Shown one piece after another: positions 1 through 7,181 of a stretch of 31,710 nucleotides of DNA. Positions within the stretch are counted from its first letter, which is position 1. Each line of letters begins with the position of its first letter. Both the position numbers and the translations under genes were made by a program. The notes below the pieces were generated by a model. The model ran no database searches, was not told the origin of the DNA, and was given only the letters and a program-made list of their open reading frames with translations. The stretch comes from JBBQTU01 sp038213005 (GTDB taxonomy: Bacteria; Planctomycetota; Phycisphaerae; Tepidisphaerales; Tepidisphaeraceae), in NCBI GenBank assembly GCA_038213005.1, contig JBBQTU010000014.1, forward strand, positions 1 through 31,710, given 5' to 3'.

Positions 1-1451
1 CAGGGCAGTTCAAACTGCTCAAATTGCTCACGGTGGGCATGTTCGAGGAAGTCGGGATCAACTTCATAGCCAATGCCAATGCCGGGGGCGGGCTCCGGCA
101 TCGGCCGAACTGGCGGGGCAGGCTGGGGCGGGGCGCGCATGGGTGGGTCGTGCCACAGGCCGCAATGCTCCAGGATTTTGCGGATGACATCGTCCTGCCG
201 GGCTTCAATAAACGCGATGATCTTCATCGTCGCGCCGCACTTTGGGCATACAAGCGGGTCGGTATTGTAGATGCGTTTGATGAGCATGGCCCAGCGCCGT
301 TTGTTGACTGGCGCGGAGGGAACAATGGCCGGCTGGATGCCTGATTGCAGATCGGAGGTTTCAGATTTCGGAGCGGTGGCGGCCTGCTTGGCTGTCATCC
401 CACGGGCTTTGTTGGAATAGCAGCCGTAGTAGCGAATGAGGTGCTCGCCTTTGTTGGGGATGTGCTGGGTGAGTTCGGCCAGGAAGTCCAGAGGCTCAAA
501 AACCTGGAAGTTGCGGGAGACGCCGCCGAAGAGGTCTTCGCTGACGGGCTGGGGGTAGTGATGGCAGTGATCCTTGTCGGCTTTGTAGAGCACCTTGCCC
601 TCGGGCGTGATCCGCAGGAGTCGGGCGAGACTGAAGGGGCTGCGGGCCATGTATTGGGCGAGGCGCTCGATGCCGGCGCGGTCGCCGGCGTGCAGGCGGA
701 CGGAGCGATCCACATTGAAGCCGCTGTGCCGCCAGCAGCGCATCTGCTCGACGAGCGAGGGTTCGATCCTGCCTTCATCCAGCAGCAGGCGGAAGACTTT
801 GTGTTCCCATAGCCGCAGGAAGGGCGTGTCGGTGAGATTGACGGGCAGGGGCAGGAATTGGCCGTCGGGAGTGAAGGCGCCGTCGGTGATCAGGCCGTGG
901 AGGTGGGGGTGGAAGTGGATAAGGGTGCCGAATGTCTGGATGGCGATGACGCCGCCGGGGATGGCGTCGGGGCCGAGGAGGGATTGGTAGACTTCCAGGA
1001 CGGTTTCCCATGCCAACGGCGGCAGGCGATGAAGCAGGCAGCGGTGGAAGCGGAAGAAGATACGGAGGCGTTTGGGGATGGTCCAGACGAACTGGCGATG
1101 GGGAATGGGTCGGCAGACATCTTCGGCCACATGCAGGCCGAAGAGTAGCGTGCGCTTCTGGGCGCAACTTGGGCAGATGCAGCGCTGTTTGCAGGAGAAG
1201 GCGACGAAGAATTCGTGTCGGCAGTCCGGGCAGCGGACGCGGGCGAAGCCATGGCGCAGGTCGCCGCACTTGAGGAACTTGTTGACGGCTTGGTCAATAA
1301 CCGGCCGCCAGAAGCCGAACTGGCGGGCATAACGATCTGCATAGACGGTTCGGAAGTCGTCGTAGTGTTCGTGGAAAAGGCGATGGAAGTCGGATTCAAG
1401 GGGTTGACGGGGGCGGTAGGCGGTGGCCGGAGTGCTGAGGAGGCGGACCAT
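1..1451 (-). CDS. IS91-family (Y2) transposase, C-terminus cut by window edge
   Basis: Reading the minus strand from ATG at 1451 gives 483 uninterrupted codons that run off the window edge. The order of domains is that of IS91/IS801-type rolling-circle transposases. An N-terminal zinc-binding region holds clustered CxxC pairs (about residues 62-96, including CPDC and CPSC). A histidine motif HPHLHG lies at 181-186, and the two-tyrosine motif in IRYYGCYSN has Y341 and Y345 spaced Y-x3-Y. A second zinc knuckle, CPKCG, lies at 402-406, followed by a Pro-rich tail. In the family the HUH motif and the tyrosines nick and join single-stranded DNA. GAGG six bases before the ATG supports the start. 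I saw no stop or frameshift, so the copy may be functional, but its end and termini are outside the window. Confidence 0.9.
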   Translation of the reverse strand, partial: MVRLLSTPATAYRPRQPLESDFHRLFHEHYDDFRTVYADRYARQFGFWRPVIDQAVNKFLKCGDLRHGFARVRCPDCRHEFFVAFSCKQRCICPSCAQKRTLLFGLHVAEDVCRPIPHRQFVWTIPKRLRIFFRFHRCLLHRLPPLAWETVLEVYQSLLGPDAIPGGVIAIQTFGTLIHFHPHLHGLITDGAFTPDGQFLPLPVNLTDTPFLRLWEHKVFRLLLDEGRIEPSLVEQMRCWRHSGFNVDRSVRLHAGDRAGIERLAQYMARSPFSLARLLRITPEGKVLYKADKDHCHHYPQPVSEDLFGGVSRNFQVFEPLDFLAELTQHIPNKGEHLIRYYGCYSNKARGMTAKQAATAPKSETSDLQSGIQPAIVPSAPVNKRRWAMLIKRIYNTDPLVCPKCGATMKIIAFIEARQDDVIRKILEHCGLWHDPPMRAPPQPAPPVRPMPEPAPGIGIGYEVDPDFLEHAHREQFEQFELP

Positions 1452-1598
1452 GGCGGGCCTCGAATGTTGAGATTGGCCGCCTCCGTGCGAAGTGGTTAAT
1501 TAGAGTGTTGTTATGGTTGATGATAATGCGAACTAATGGGTATGCAAGCGCCGGAAGACAGGACGCGATTCAACAGTCTGCATCCCTTGGCCTCATTC

Positions 1599-1802
1599 TC
1601 ACGGCACAATCTTCGTCGCCAGGCCGCTCCACGGGCCTTGGCCGGCCGCGCCAATCGCCGCCACGCGGAACCAGACGCGCTGGCCGCTGGTCAAACCGTT
1701 CACCGTCGCGGTGCTCTTGGTGATCACCCGGCCGCTCGCCCAGGGGCCGGTGCCGCTGGGGGTGGAGAGATCGACGCTGTAACTCTTGTTACGTTTCGCC
1801 AT
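1599..1802 (-). pseudogene. Remnant of a fibronectin type III protein (67 codons)
   Basis: The ORF reads MAKRNKSYSVDLSTP, then the second half of an FN3 domain, with LTSGQRVWFRVAAIGAAGQG and a final SGLATKIVP. In the family, the Y/W-x-FRVAA strand and the following GxGPWS are the last strands of the beta sandwich. The start has a strong ribosome binding site (AGGGAGAAGAGG, two bases before ATG), yet the first strands of the domain are missing. It looks like the ends of a longer gene joined by an internal deletion. It could instead be a genuine small protein. It lies next to the IS91 transposase in a repeat-rich stretch, which favours decay. Confidence 0.45.
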
Positions 1803-2278
1803 AGCCTCTTCTCCCTGTGCAAGTCATTATCAGAACTGTGTGGGATGAGTCACACATTAGATGGTCCGAGTCAAGGGGCAGGAGGCGGGCGTGCCCGTCT
1901 TTCTTTGCACAGGAATAAGGAAGCGGCTTCGCCGGCGGGAGTTGCTACACCCGGTCCGCCCAGGCGAGATGCTGCGCAGGCGGCTGTGCCACGGTGTGTC
2001 CAAAGAAATATGGGCACACCTCAGGAGGCAGGGCAATCGCGAGTAGTGGAAGTCGGAGGTCTTCGCACCGCGACTACAAAGTCGCCGCTACGTAGAAGCG
2101 ACTTTGTAGTCGCTTTTCAGCCATACAACCAGACCACGAACGCCACTCGCGATTGCCTTGGGGCAGGAGGCAGTCCCAGCGCGGCCGCTCCGTCTTGCTC
2201 ATTACCGCATCCACCCGATCCATCCAATTCGCAGGGCGGGACATCCGCCCGAAAAACGGCACATGCCTCAGATTGGCC
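1803..2278. other. Noncoding stretch with nested palindromes
   Basis: No ORF here looks like a protein. Visible structures are a 9-bp hairpin at 1993-2020 (GGTGTG...CACACC), the palindrome pair at 2032-2157 listed separately, and a short GGGCGG/CCGCCC hairpin at 2234-2250. A fragment GGGCGTGCCCGT near 1888 resembles the ends of the inverted-repeat elements found at 7182, 24120 and 25920. Confidence 0.6.
2032..2157. repeat. Two nested inverted repeats (REP-like)
   Basis: The inner pair is a perfect 16-bp inverted repeat: GCGACTACAAAGTCGC at 2070-2085 and its reverse complement at 2098-2113, with a 12-base loop. The outer pair is a perfect 13-bp inverted repeat: GGCAATCGCGAGT at 2032-2044 and its complement at 2145-2157. 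Together they could fold into a long hairpin on either strand. TTTT follows the inner stem on the plus strand, so weak terminator activity is possible, but no gene ends nearby on that strand. Confidence 0.75.
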
Positions 2279-2307
2279 TTGACCCGTCCATCTTCCTATC
2301 TTATACT
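2279..2307 (+). promoter_or_regulatory. Sigma70-like promoter of composite element 1
   Basis: TTGACC at 2279-2284 and TATACT at 2302-2307 are separated by exactly 17 bases, close to the housekeeping consensus. The predicted start is near 2314. No ORF follows in frame, so the promoter seems to drive a noncoding transcript. The second element has the same arrangement at 25452-25481, including an identical -10 hexamer. Confidence 0.65.
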
Positions 2308-2323
2308 TACAACCATTAGCCCT

Positions 2324-2370
2324 GGCGCCCAGCGTGCGCGCCGACCGTGGTGCTCTTTGAAAAGTGAATA
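2324..2370 (+). promoter_or_regulatory. Hairpin plus boxA antitermination-like leader
   Basis: A 5-bp hairpin (GGCGC 2324-2328 with GCGCC 2338-2342) is followed at 2351-2370 by TGCTCTTTGAAAAGTGAATA. The first 12 or so bases match the boxA of bacterial rRNA leaders (E. coli TGCTCTTTAACA, Bacillus-type TGTTCTTTGAAAA, from memory). In those leaders boxA is bound by NusB-S10 and prevents early termination of untranslated RNA. The order promoter, hairpin, boxA is that of an rrn leader, but no rRNA follows here. Confidence 0.6.
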
Positions 2371-2455
2371 TCCGGCCATTAATCGCCGACAATCGCGCCA
2401 GCCAGGTCCGGTATCAGATGCCAGATAGCATACCTTACAGGTGCGATTATCCTCT

Positions 2456-2476
2456 CAATTAACAATTACCAATCAA
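2456..2476 (+). repeat. Three tandem heptamers CAATYAM
   Basis: CAATTAA, CAATTAC and CAATCAA follow one another without gaps. They are AT-rich in a GC-rich background. The run is separated by 17 bases from the next heptamer array, which has a different word. Confidence 0.7.
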
Positions 2477-2493
2477 CAGCTTCTTTTCTCGCC

Positions 2494-2542
2494 TAATGAC
2501 TAGTGACTGATCGCTAATGACTTATGACTGGTGACTAATGAC
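2494..2542 (+). repeat. Seven tandem degenerate heptamers, mostly TNRTGAC
   Basis: The units in order are TAATGAC, TAGTGAC, TGATCGC, TAATGAC, TTATGAC, TGGTGAC, TAATGAC. Six of the seven fit TNRTGAC; the third is the most divergent. The 7-base period is exact over 49 bases. The stretch is full of stop codons, so it is not coding in the obvious frames. Confidence 0.85.
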
Positions 2543-2544
2543 GA

Positions 2545-2666
2545 AGGAAACTTGATCATCTGCCCCCATGAATCGCACGTAAGTCTTTATCAGCACTGCT
2601 CTCCCGACCCCCTCCCCCCACCCCTGGTAAACGTGCGCATCTTGCCCCTCCGAGCGCACGTAAGTC
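2545..2666 (+). repeat. Conserved 3' block of composite element 1
   Basis: This block aligns with 25808-25917. Shared parts are GAAACTTG, CTGnCCCCC, CGCACGTAAgTC followed by TTATC, a C-rich run CCCCCTCCCCCC, TAAA, TGCGCA and CCCCTCC, in the same order and nearly the same spacing. CGCACGTAAGTC occurs at 2574-2585 and again at 2655-2666. The matching order shows that this is one element family and not chance. Confidence 0.65.
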
Positions 2667-2768
2667 TGTCGAAAATCGGGGAGGGAGAAAGGGCGATGGC
2701 CGACAAGCGAGGTCAGGTTGGGCGATGATGGCGGTGGAGGATTGTTCCATGCGGCACTGAACGGAGGT

Positions 2769-3902
2769 TCAGGGAGCGGGACGGGTTGTGCGGGAGTCGG
2801 GGATGAGATCGGCGGCGGCCGGTTCGCGGCGGGAGGCATCTTCCCAGGCGCTCAGCCAGGCGTAGGCGATCTGGCGGGTGGCCATCGCCTGGAGTTGGGC
2901 CTTGGCTTCCATGACGGTCATCTCCCGCCGGCCGAATGCGGCTCGGAAGTGGTAGAAGCGGTCGGTGCGCAGGGTCTGCGCCTGCGAGTCATAAGCGCGG
3001 GCGGCGGCCTGGCCGATCAGGGGGAGGGCATCATAGCTGTGGAGGAGCCCCTGGACGGACATTTCCCAGACGTCGCGAGACTTGAAGGGGAGGCCATCCG
3101 AGGCGACTTGTTTTCTCGCCGACAGGAGGGCTTCCCAATATTCCTTACGGAGGGCGGGGAAGTCATTGGCGGGGTCATCACAGATGCGGCCTTCAAACTC
3201 GGCCTGCACATCGGGGATGCTCCGCTGGTCGCGGAAGTACCAAGCGAGGCGATAGTCGACGGTTGCATGCTGCGGCTGCCAGGAGTCGGCGAGATAGTGG
3301 GCGACATAGCCCGCCCAGCGGGTGGCGTGCTCGTCGCGGGGCGTGCGGCCGGGCTTGTCCACGAGGCGGCGGGCGACGATCGCATCGACCAGTCGGTCGT
3401 AGCACTGCTGGGCGCGGAATGGGAGCATGCCGGAATCGGCATATCTCAGGTCGTGCATCTCACGAGGGATCTCGCGAAACGCCGGCTTGCCCGAAAGGTC
3501 GGGGGCAAACGTGCGGTGGGCGGGGCTGGCGCTAAAGGTTTCCAGATCGAGGTAATGCAGGGCGCGTTCGCTGACGCCGAAAGGTTCGACGATTTCGAGC
3601 CTGCCCTGATCGCTGGCAGCGACGAGATCGGGGACGACAGACCAGTGAGCCAGGCCGCTGAGCCCCGCGCCAAGGGGGCCGACACGGTCGTTGAGATACG
3701 CCTGCTGGAGTCGGGCTTCGTCCCAGTGCTCCCCCGCCGCCTCTTCGAGCCAGAAGCGCATGGCCGGGGGCGTGGCGGGATCTTTGAGCAGGTCGATGGC
3801 GGCCAGCCGGGTCAGCGTGGCATATTCCTTGGGGCTCCATGCGAAACTGGTCTGGGCCAGCGCGAGGATCACGAGGACGACCAGGGGGCGAAGGCTTCGC
3901 AT
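2769..3902 (-). CDS. Secreted zinc-dependent phospholipase C / S1-P1 nuclease-like protein
   Basis: The 377-residue product starts with a signal peptide (MRSLRPLVVLVILALAQTSFA) directly followed by a tryptophan. In this superfamily the mature N-terminal Trp ligates zinc. Further likely metal ligands lie in HYLADSWQPQH, which matches the H-x3-D-x-x-x-P-x-H type motif of the family. It is probably an exported hydrolase of phospholipids or phosphate esters; the substrate cannot be told. The ATG at 3902 has AGGAAA upstream and begins 8 bases after the stop of the HisN-type phosphatase, so the two form an operon. A longer reading frame extends upstream, but the signal peptide and binding site fix the start. 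C-terminal residues are rich in Arg and Pro. Confidence 0.6.
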   Translation of the reverse strand: MRSLRPLVVLVILALAQTSFAWSPKEYATLTRLAAIDLLKDPATPPAMRFWLEEAAGEHWDEARLQQAYLNDRVGPLGAGLSGLAHWSVVPDLVAASDQGRLEIVEPFGVSERALHYLDLETFSASPAHRTFAPDLSGKPAFREIPREMHDLRYADSGMLPFRAQQCYDRLVDAIVARRLVDKPGRTPRDEHATRWAGYVAHYLADSWQPQHATVDYRLAWYFRDQRSIPDVQAEFEGRICDDPANDFPALRKEYWEALLSARKQVASDGLPFKSRDVWEMSVQGLLHSYDALPLIGQAAARAYDSQAQTLRTDRFYHFRAAFGRREMTVMEAKAQLQAMATRQIAYAWLSAWEDASRREPAAADLIPDSRTTRPAP

Positions 3903-3910
3903 TGGGTTTC

Positions 3911-4678
3911 CTATGTTCGCATGATCTCGAGCACAGACTCGTACAGGGCATCGTTGGTGGCGATGGCGTCTTTGCCCCAGATGGTAGGCTCTCCCTGCCA
4001 GGTGCAGAAATGCCCGCCGGCTTCGCGGAGGATGGGGAGGAAGGGGGCGCAATCCCAGGGCGCCATGGCCGGATCGACCATGATCTCGGCGCGGCCGGTG
4101 GCGACCAGGACATAGCCGTAGCAGTCGCCCCAGGTGCGCTGCATCAGCGTCTTGGCGGTGAGTGTGTCAAAGGCGCTGGAGCGTTTGCGGGCCGAGCGGA
4201 CATCGGTGCACATGACGGCGGCACCGGCGAGATCGCTCACCTGCGAAACCCTGGCGGCCCGGCCATTCCAGAGGCATCCCAGGCCGGTGGCGGCGGAGAC
4301 CATCTCGTCCAGCGCAGGCATGTAGACCACGCCGACGGCCGGCTGGCCTTTGACTTCGACGCCGATGAGCGTGCCATAGAACGGCACGCCGCGGATGAAG
4401 GTCTTGGTGCCGTCGATGGGGTCGATGATCCACTTGTAGTCGGGGTCGCCCTTGTCCTCGCCCCATTCCTCGCCGAAAAGGGAATGGGTGGGGTAGACCT
4501 GGCGGATGCGCTGGCGGATGACCTTCTCGGTCTCGCGATCGGCGAGGGTGACGGGGGTCTGGTCGGCCTTCAGCTCGACATCGATGCCGGAATTGAAGTA
4601 GGCGAGGCTGCGCCGCCCGCCCAGGTAGGCGGCTTCGATGGCCACGTTGCGGAGATCCTGTAGAGAGGGTGCGTTCAT
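3911..4678 (-). CDS. hisN: Inositol-monophosphatase family phosphatase, probably histidinol-phosphatase
   Basis: The 255-residue protein has the full metal-binding set of the IMPase superfamily: GEEWG (Glu ligand), WIIDPIDGTKTFIRG (DPIDGT, two Asp ligands) and APWDCAPFLPILREAGG (WD motif near the C-terminus). The family removes phosphate from small substrates using Mg2+. The TFIRGVPFYGTLIG stretch and the length are most like HisN-type histidinol-phosphate phosphatases of histidine biosynthesis, though inositol or 3'-nucleotide phosphates remain possible. It is the first gene of a two-gene minus-strand unit with the secreted phospholipase-like gene and is divergent from lpxI, 101 bases away. 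No good ribosome binding site precedes the ATG. Confidence 0.8.
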   Translation of the reverse strand: MNAPSLQDLRNVAIEAAYLGGRRSLAYFNSGIDVELKADQTPVTLADRETEKVIRQRIRQVYPTHSLFGEEWGEDKGDPDYKWIIDPIDGTKTFIRGVPFYGTLIGVEVKGQPAVGVVYMPALDEMVSAATGLGCLWNGRAARVSQVSDLAGAAVMCTDVRSARKRSSAFDTLTAKTLMQRTWGDCYGYVLVATGRAEIMVDPAMAPWDCAPFLPILREAGGHFCTWQGEPTIWGKDAIATNDALYESVLEIMRT

Positions 4679-4779
4679 GATGGTGTTGAGAATACCCGAT
4701 GGTTGGAAGGTGGCAACGGGGAAGGCGCGGGTTGGTTCTCGCCAGAAATCGGGGTTTGGGGTAGAACTATCGTATCAAT

Positions 4780-5634
4780 ATGGAGCCACTGGGACTCATT
4801 GCCGGGGAAGGGATCTTTCCGCTGATGGTGGCGCGGGGGGCGCGCGCGGCCGGGCGGAGGGTGGTTTGCGTGGGGCTGTCCGGGAACGCGTGGCCGGAGT
4901 TGAAGGTCGAGACGGACTATTTCCAGGCGGCGGGGATTCTGCGGCTGAACAAGTGGATTCGAATTCTGCGGTCACAGGGATGCACCGAAGCGATCATGGT
5001 CGGTCGCGTTCAGAAGACCCTGATGTATGATCGCTGGCGCTATTTTCGGTATATTCCGGACTGGCGGATGCTGAGCTTGTGGTTCGGCACGCTGCGCCAC
5101 GACAAACGGCCCAGGGCGGTATTGGATGCCCTGACCCGGGAACTGGCATCTGCAGGGATTACACTGGTGGACTCGACACAATACTGCAAAGACCAGATGT
5201 GCACGGCCGGCGTGCTGACGCAGCGTCAGCCAACCGAGGCGCAATGGATCGACATCCGCTTTGGGTGGGAACTCTGCCACACCATCAGCCGCCTGGATAT
5301 CGGGCAGTGCATTGGGGTCATCAATCGGGACGTGATCGCTGTGGAAGCGATCGAAGGCACCAACGCGATGATCGAGCGCGCCGGCACGCTGTGCAAGAGC
5401 GGCGGCTGGACGCTGATCAAGGTCGCCAATGGCCCGGGGGACATGCGGCTGGATGTGCCGGCGATCGGCACCACAACGATCGAGCGGCTGCACGAGGCGC
5501 GCGGCGGGTGCCTGGTGCTGGAGGCGGGGAAGACCATCATGCTGGAGAAGACCAAGGTGCTGGAGTTAGCCGACCGCTACAAGATTGCGGTCATCGGGTA
5601 CGAAAGCCCGGCGGGTAACGCGACGGCGAAATGA
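4780..5634 (+). CDS. lpxI: UDP-2,3-diacylglucosamine pyrophosphatase LpxI
   Basis: The 284-residue protein matches LpxI (formerly DUF1009). It starts GLIAGEGIFPLMVARGAR, has a middle GQCIGVINRDVIAVEAIEGT, and ends with KVANGPGDMRLDVPAIG followed by LVLEAGKTIMLEK, the family's most recognisable region. LpxI cleaves UDP-2,3-diacylglucosamine to lipid X in lipid A synthesis at the inner face of the inner membrane, replacing LpxH. This implies an outer membrane with lipid A. The length is normal for the family. The gene stands alone, divergent from hisN, with no clear Shine-Dalgarno before ATG 4780. A large hairpin lies 117 bases after its stop. Confidence 0.92.
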   Translation: MEPLGLIAGEGIFPLMVARGARAAGRRVVCVGLSGNAWPELKVETDYFQAAGILRLNKWIRILRSQGCTEAIMVGRVQKTLMYDRWRYFRYIPDWRMLSLWFGTLRHDKRPRAVLDALTRELASAGITLVDSTQYCKDQMCTAGVLTQRQPTEAQWIDIRFGWELCHTISRLDIGQCIGVINRDVIAVEAIEGTNAMIERAGTLCKSGGWTLIKVANGPGDMRLDVPAIGTTTIERLHEARGGCLVLEAGKTIMLEKTKVLELADRYKIAVIGYESPAGNATAK

Positions 5635-5750
5635 CCACCTCGCGCAACCGCGGCGCGCAACACGCCGCTTGGGGCGTGAACAATTCCGCAGGGACCCGGC
5701 TCTTTTAGAGAACTCCCGGCGCGGCAGAGCCGCAACCAGCATCCAAACTC

Positions 5751-5822
5751 ACCACGACGCGACGACGCAACGACGAGTCCCGAGCATTCGTCGTTACCGT
5801 CGTTGCGTCGTCGCGTCGTGGT
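5751..5822. repeat. Perfect 24-bp inverted repeat hairpin
   Basis: Arms at 5751-5774 and 5799-5822 are exact reverse complements with a 24-base loop. The arms are built from the repeating words ACGACGC and GACGCAACGAC. The hairpin lies in the 338-base gap between lpxI and the zinc-ribbon membrane gene. It lacks a T-run, so it is not a standard intrinsic terminator, though it may stop transcription or protect the lpxI transcript end. The rest of the gap shows nothing recognisable. Confidence 0.85.
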
Positions 5823-5972
5823 AAGAATCTTCTCGGCCTGAAGAGTCGGATAGCCTCCCCTGCGTAACAGACAGGCGGAACGACAGGGCGTGACAGGCAA
5901 GAGGGGGCGCACGGTCGCGGGTCACGGGGTAATTTGGTACACTGGCTGGCGGTCGCAGTGACAGGAGGTGCC

Positions 5973-7124
5973 GTGTCAGAGTTTATTGGGGACACCCACG
6001 ATTTCGTCGATTGCCGGGGTAAAGTCATCCGCCCGGCGCCATGCCGCAACTGCGCGCACAACCTCATGGGCCTGAACCAGTCCGGCCGATGCCCCAAATG
6101 CAACGCTCCGATTGCCGTGTCCGTGTGCGGCGACTATCTGCGCTTCGCTCATCCGCACTGGCTCCATGACGTGGCCTCCGGGATCATGCTGATCCTCTGG
6201 GGCATGCTGATCACCTTTGTTCTGGCGATCGTGGCGGGATTTGTGTTTGCCAGGGACCCGGCGATGAGGCAGTTTCTGGCCATGGCGGGTTCGGCCTTGG
6301 GGCTGTGCGGCGCATGGATGATGACCCGGCCCGACCCCAGTGGCATTGGCGAAACGAAGAATCTCAACGCGAGGCAACTGGTGCGAGCCGCGGTGATCGC
6401 GAGTCTCGTCGGAGCGGTCATCCAGTTTGTCCTGACGCTGCCTGGGATCCCGCGGGGCAGCCTGGGCGAACTGGCGGTGGTGGCGGCCGTCTGCGGGCTG
6501 GCGACCATCGTCGGGGAGTTTGCCAAGCTGCAATACCTGCAACGACTCGCCGCCCGCCTGCCGGAGGAAACGCTGGTCTGGCGGGCCGCGGGGCTGAAGT
6601 GGGCTCTGGCGATCACGTATGGGGTGCTGATCGCGGCGGCCGCGGTGGCGGCGGCGGCGGTGTTCTCCCTCGACTTTTCCGGGGGACCGAGATCCAGCAA
6701 CATCGGAAGCGCCTTTGGGGTCGCCGCGGCGATGAGTTGCCTGGTGCTGCCTGCGGGCATTGCGCTGCTGGTGATCTCCATCATGACGATCAGCCTGCTC
6801 TATCGCACCGCGCAGACGATCCGGGCGCAGATACCGCTGGCGAAAGAAGCTTGGCGACGCAGCGTGCAGACGGGGCAGATTGCTATTCCCTCAGGGACGT
6901 CGATCTCGCTGACGCCGCCGTCAGCGGTGCCCGTGGATGGGTTGATAGAGGATGACGAACCGTTCGTGTCCCCGCTACCTGCGGCATGGAGCGGGACGGT
7001 GGCGGAATCGGGGCCGGTGGTGCCACTGAAAGTTGCGCACCTGGCGGGTGAGTCGGCCGAGCCGCCCGCGCCGGAAGCGAGCAGCGAGCAAGGGGACAAA
7101 CGCGCCGATGGGCGGGCCAGTTGA
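5973..7124 (+). CDS. Polytopic membrane protein with N-terminal zinc ribbon
   Basis: The product (383 residues from the GTG at 5973) begins with a soluble segment holding a C-x2-C ... C-x2-C ribbon (CRNCAHNLMGL, then GRCPKCNAPI). About five to six hydrophobic helices follow between residues about 60 and 280, and then an acidic, Pro/Ala-rich tail that is probably cytoplasmic. The GTG is chosen because AGGAGGT lies five bases before it; an upstream in-frame ATG at 5934 has no such site. Proteins with this ribbon plus helices are common in planctomycetes but, to my knowledge, have no assigned function. A related layout with the ribbon at the other end is encoded at 24446-25240. Confidence 0.65.
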   Translation: MSEFIGDTHDFVDCRGKVIRPAPCRNCAHNLMGLNQSGRCPKCNAPIAVSVCGDYLRFAHPHWLHDVASGIMLILWGMLITFVLAIVAGFVFARDPAMRQFLAMAGSALGLCGAWMMTRPDPSGIGETKNLNARQLVRAAVIASLVGAVIQFVLTLPGIPRGSLGELAVVAAVCGLATIVGEFAKLQYLQRLAARLPEETLVWRAAGLKWALAITYGVLIAAAAVAAAAVFSLDFSGGPRSSNIGSAFGVAAAMSCLVLPAGIALLVISIMTISLLYRTAQTIRAQIPLAKEAWRRSVQTGQIAIPSGTSISLTPPSAVPVDGLIEDDEPFVSPLPAAWSGTVAESGPVVPLKVAHLAGESAEPPAPEASSEQGDKRADGRAS

Positions 7125-7181
7125 GGATTATACGGACTCGAACGGAAGCGGGCGCGTTCGCGGAAGTGGTAGTGCGCGGCG

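Larger units (their letters stand above)
2314..2668 (+). ncRNA. Putative boxA-led noncoding RNA with heptamer arrays (element 1)
   Basis: The predicted transcript carries boxA, then TCCGGCCATTAATC and CCAGGTCCGG, then two runs of degenerate 7-mers (2456-2476 and 2494-2542), then a block shared with element 2 (2545-2651), and ends near a second CGCACGTAAGTC at 2655-2666. It has no convincing ORF or ribosome binding site. The existence of the RNA is an inference from the promoter, the boxA and the conservation of both ends at 25488-25917. It is followed by the 3' end of a minus-strand gene, so it is not simply a gene leader. Confidence 0.45.

Noticed and set aside
1536..2282. 248-codon plus-strand frame over the palindromic region
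   Set aside because: It crosses the FN3 remnant antisense and the palindromes; composition is not protein-like.
2351..2370. Start of a rRNA operon
   Set aside because: boxA is present, but no 16S sequence or tRNA follows within the window.
2456..2542. CRISPR array
   Set aside because: Units are 7 bases without spacers, and no cas gene is present.
2718..4115. 465-codon plus-strand frame
   Set aside because: It is antisense to the phospholipase-like and hisN genes, both of which have clear motifs.
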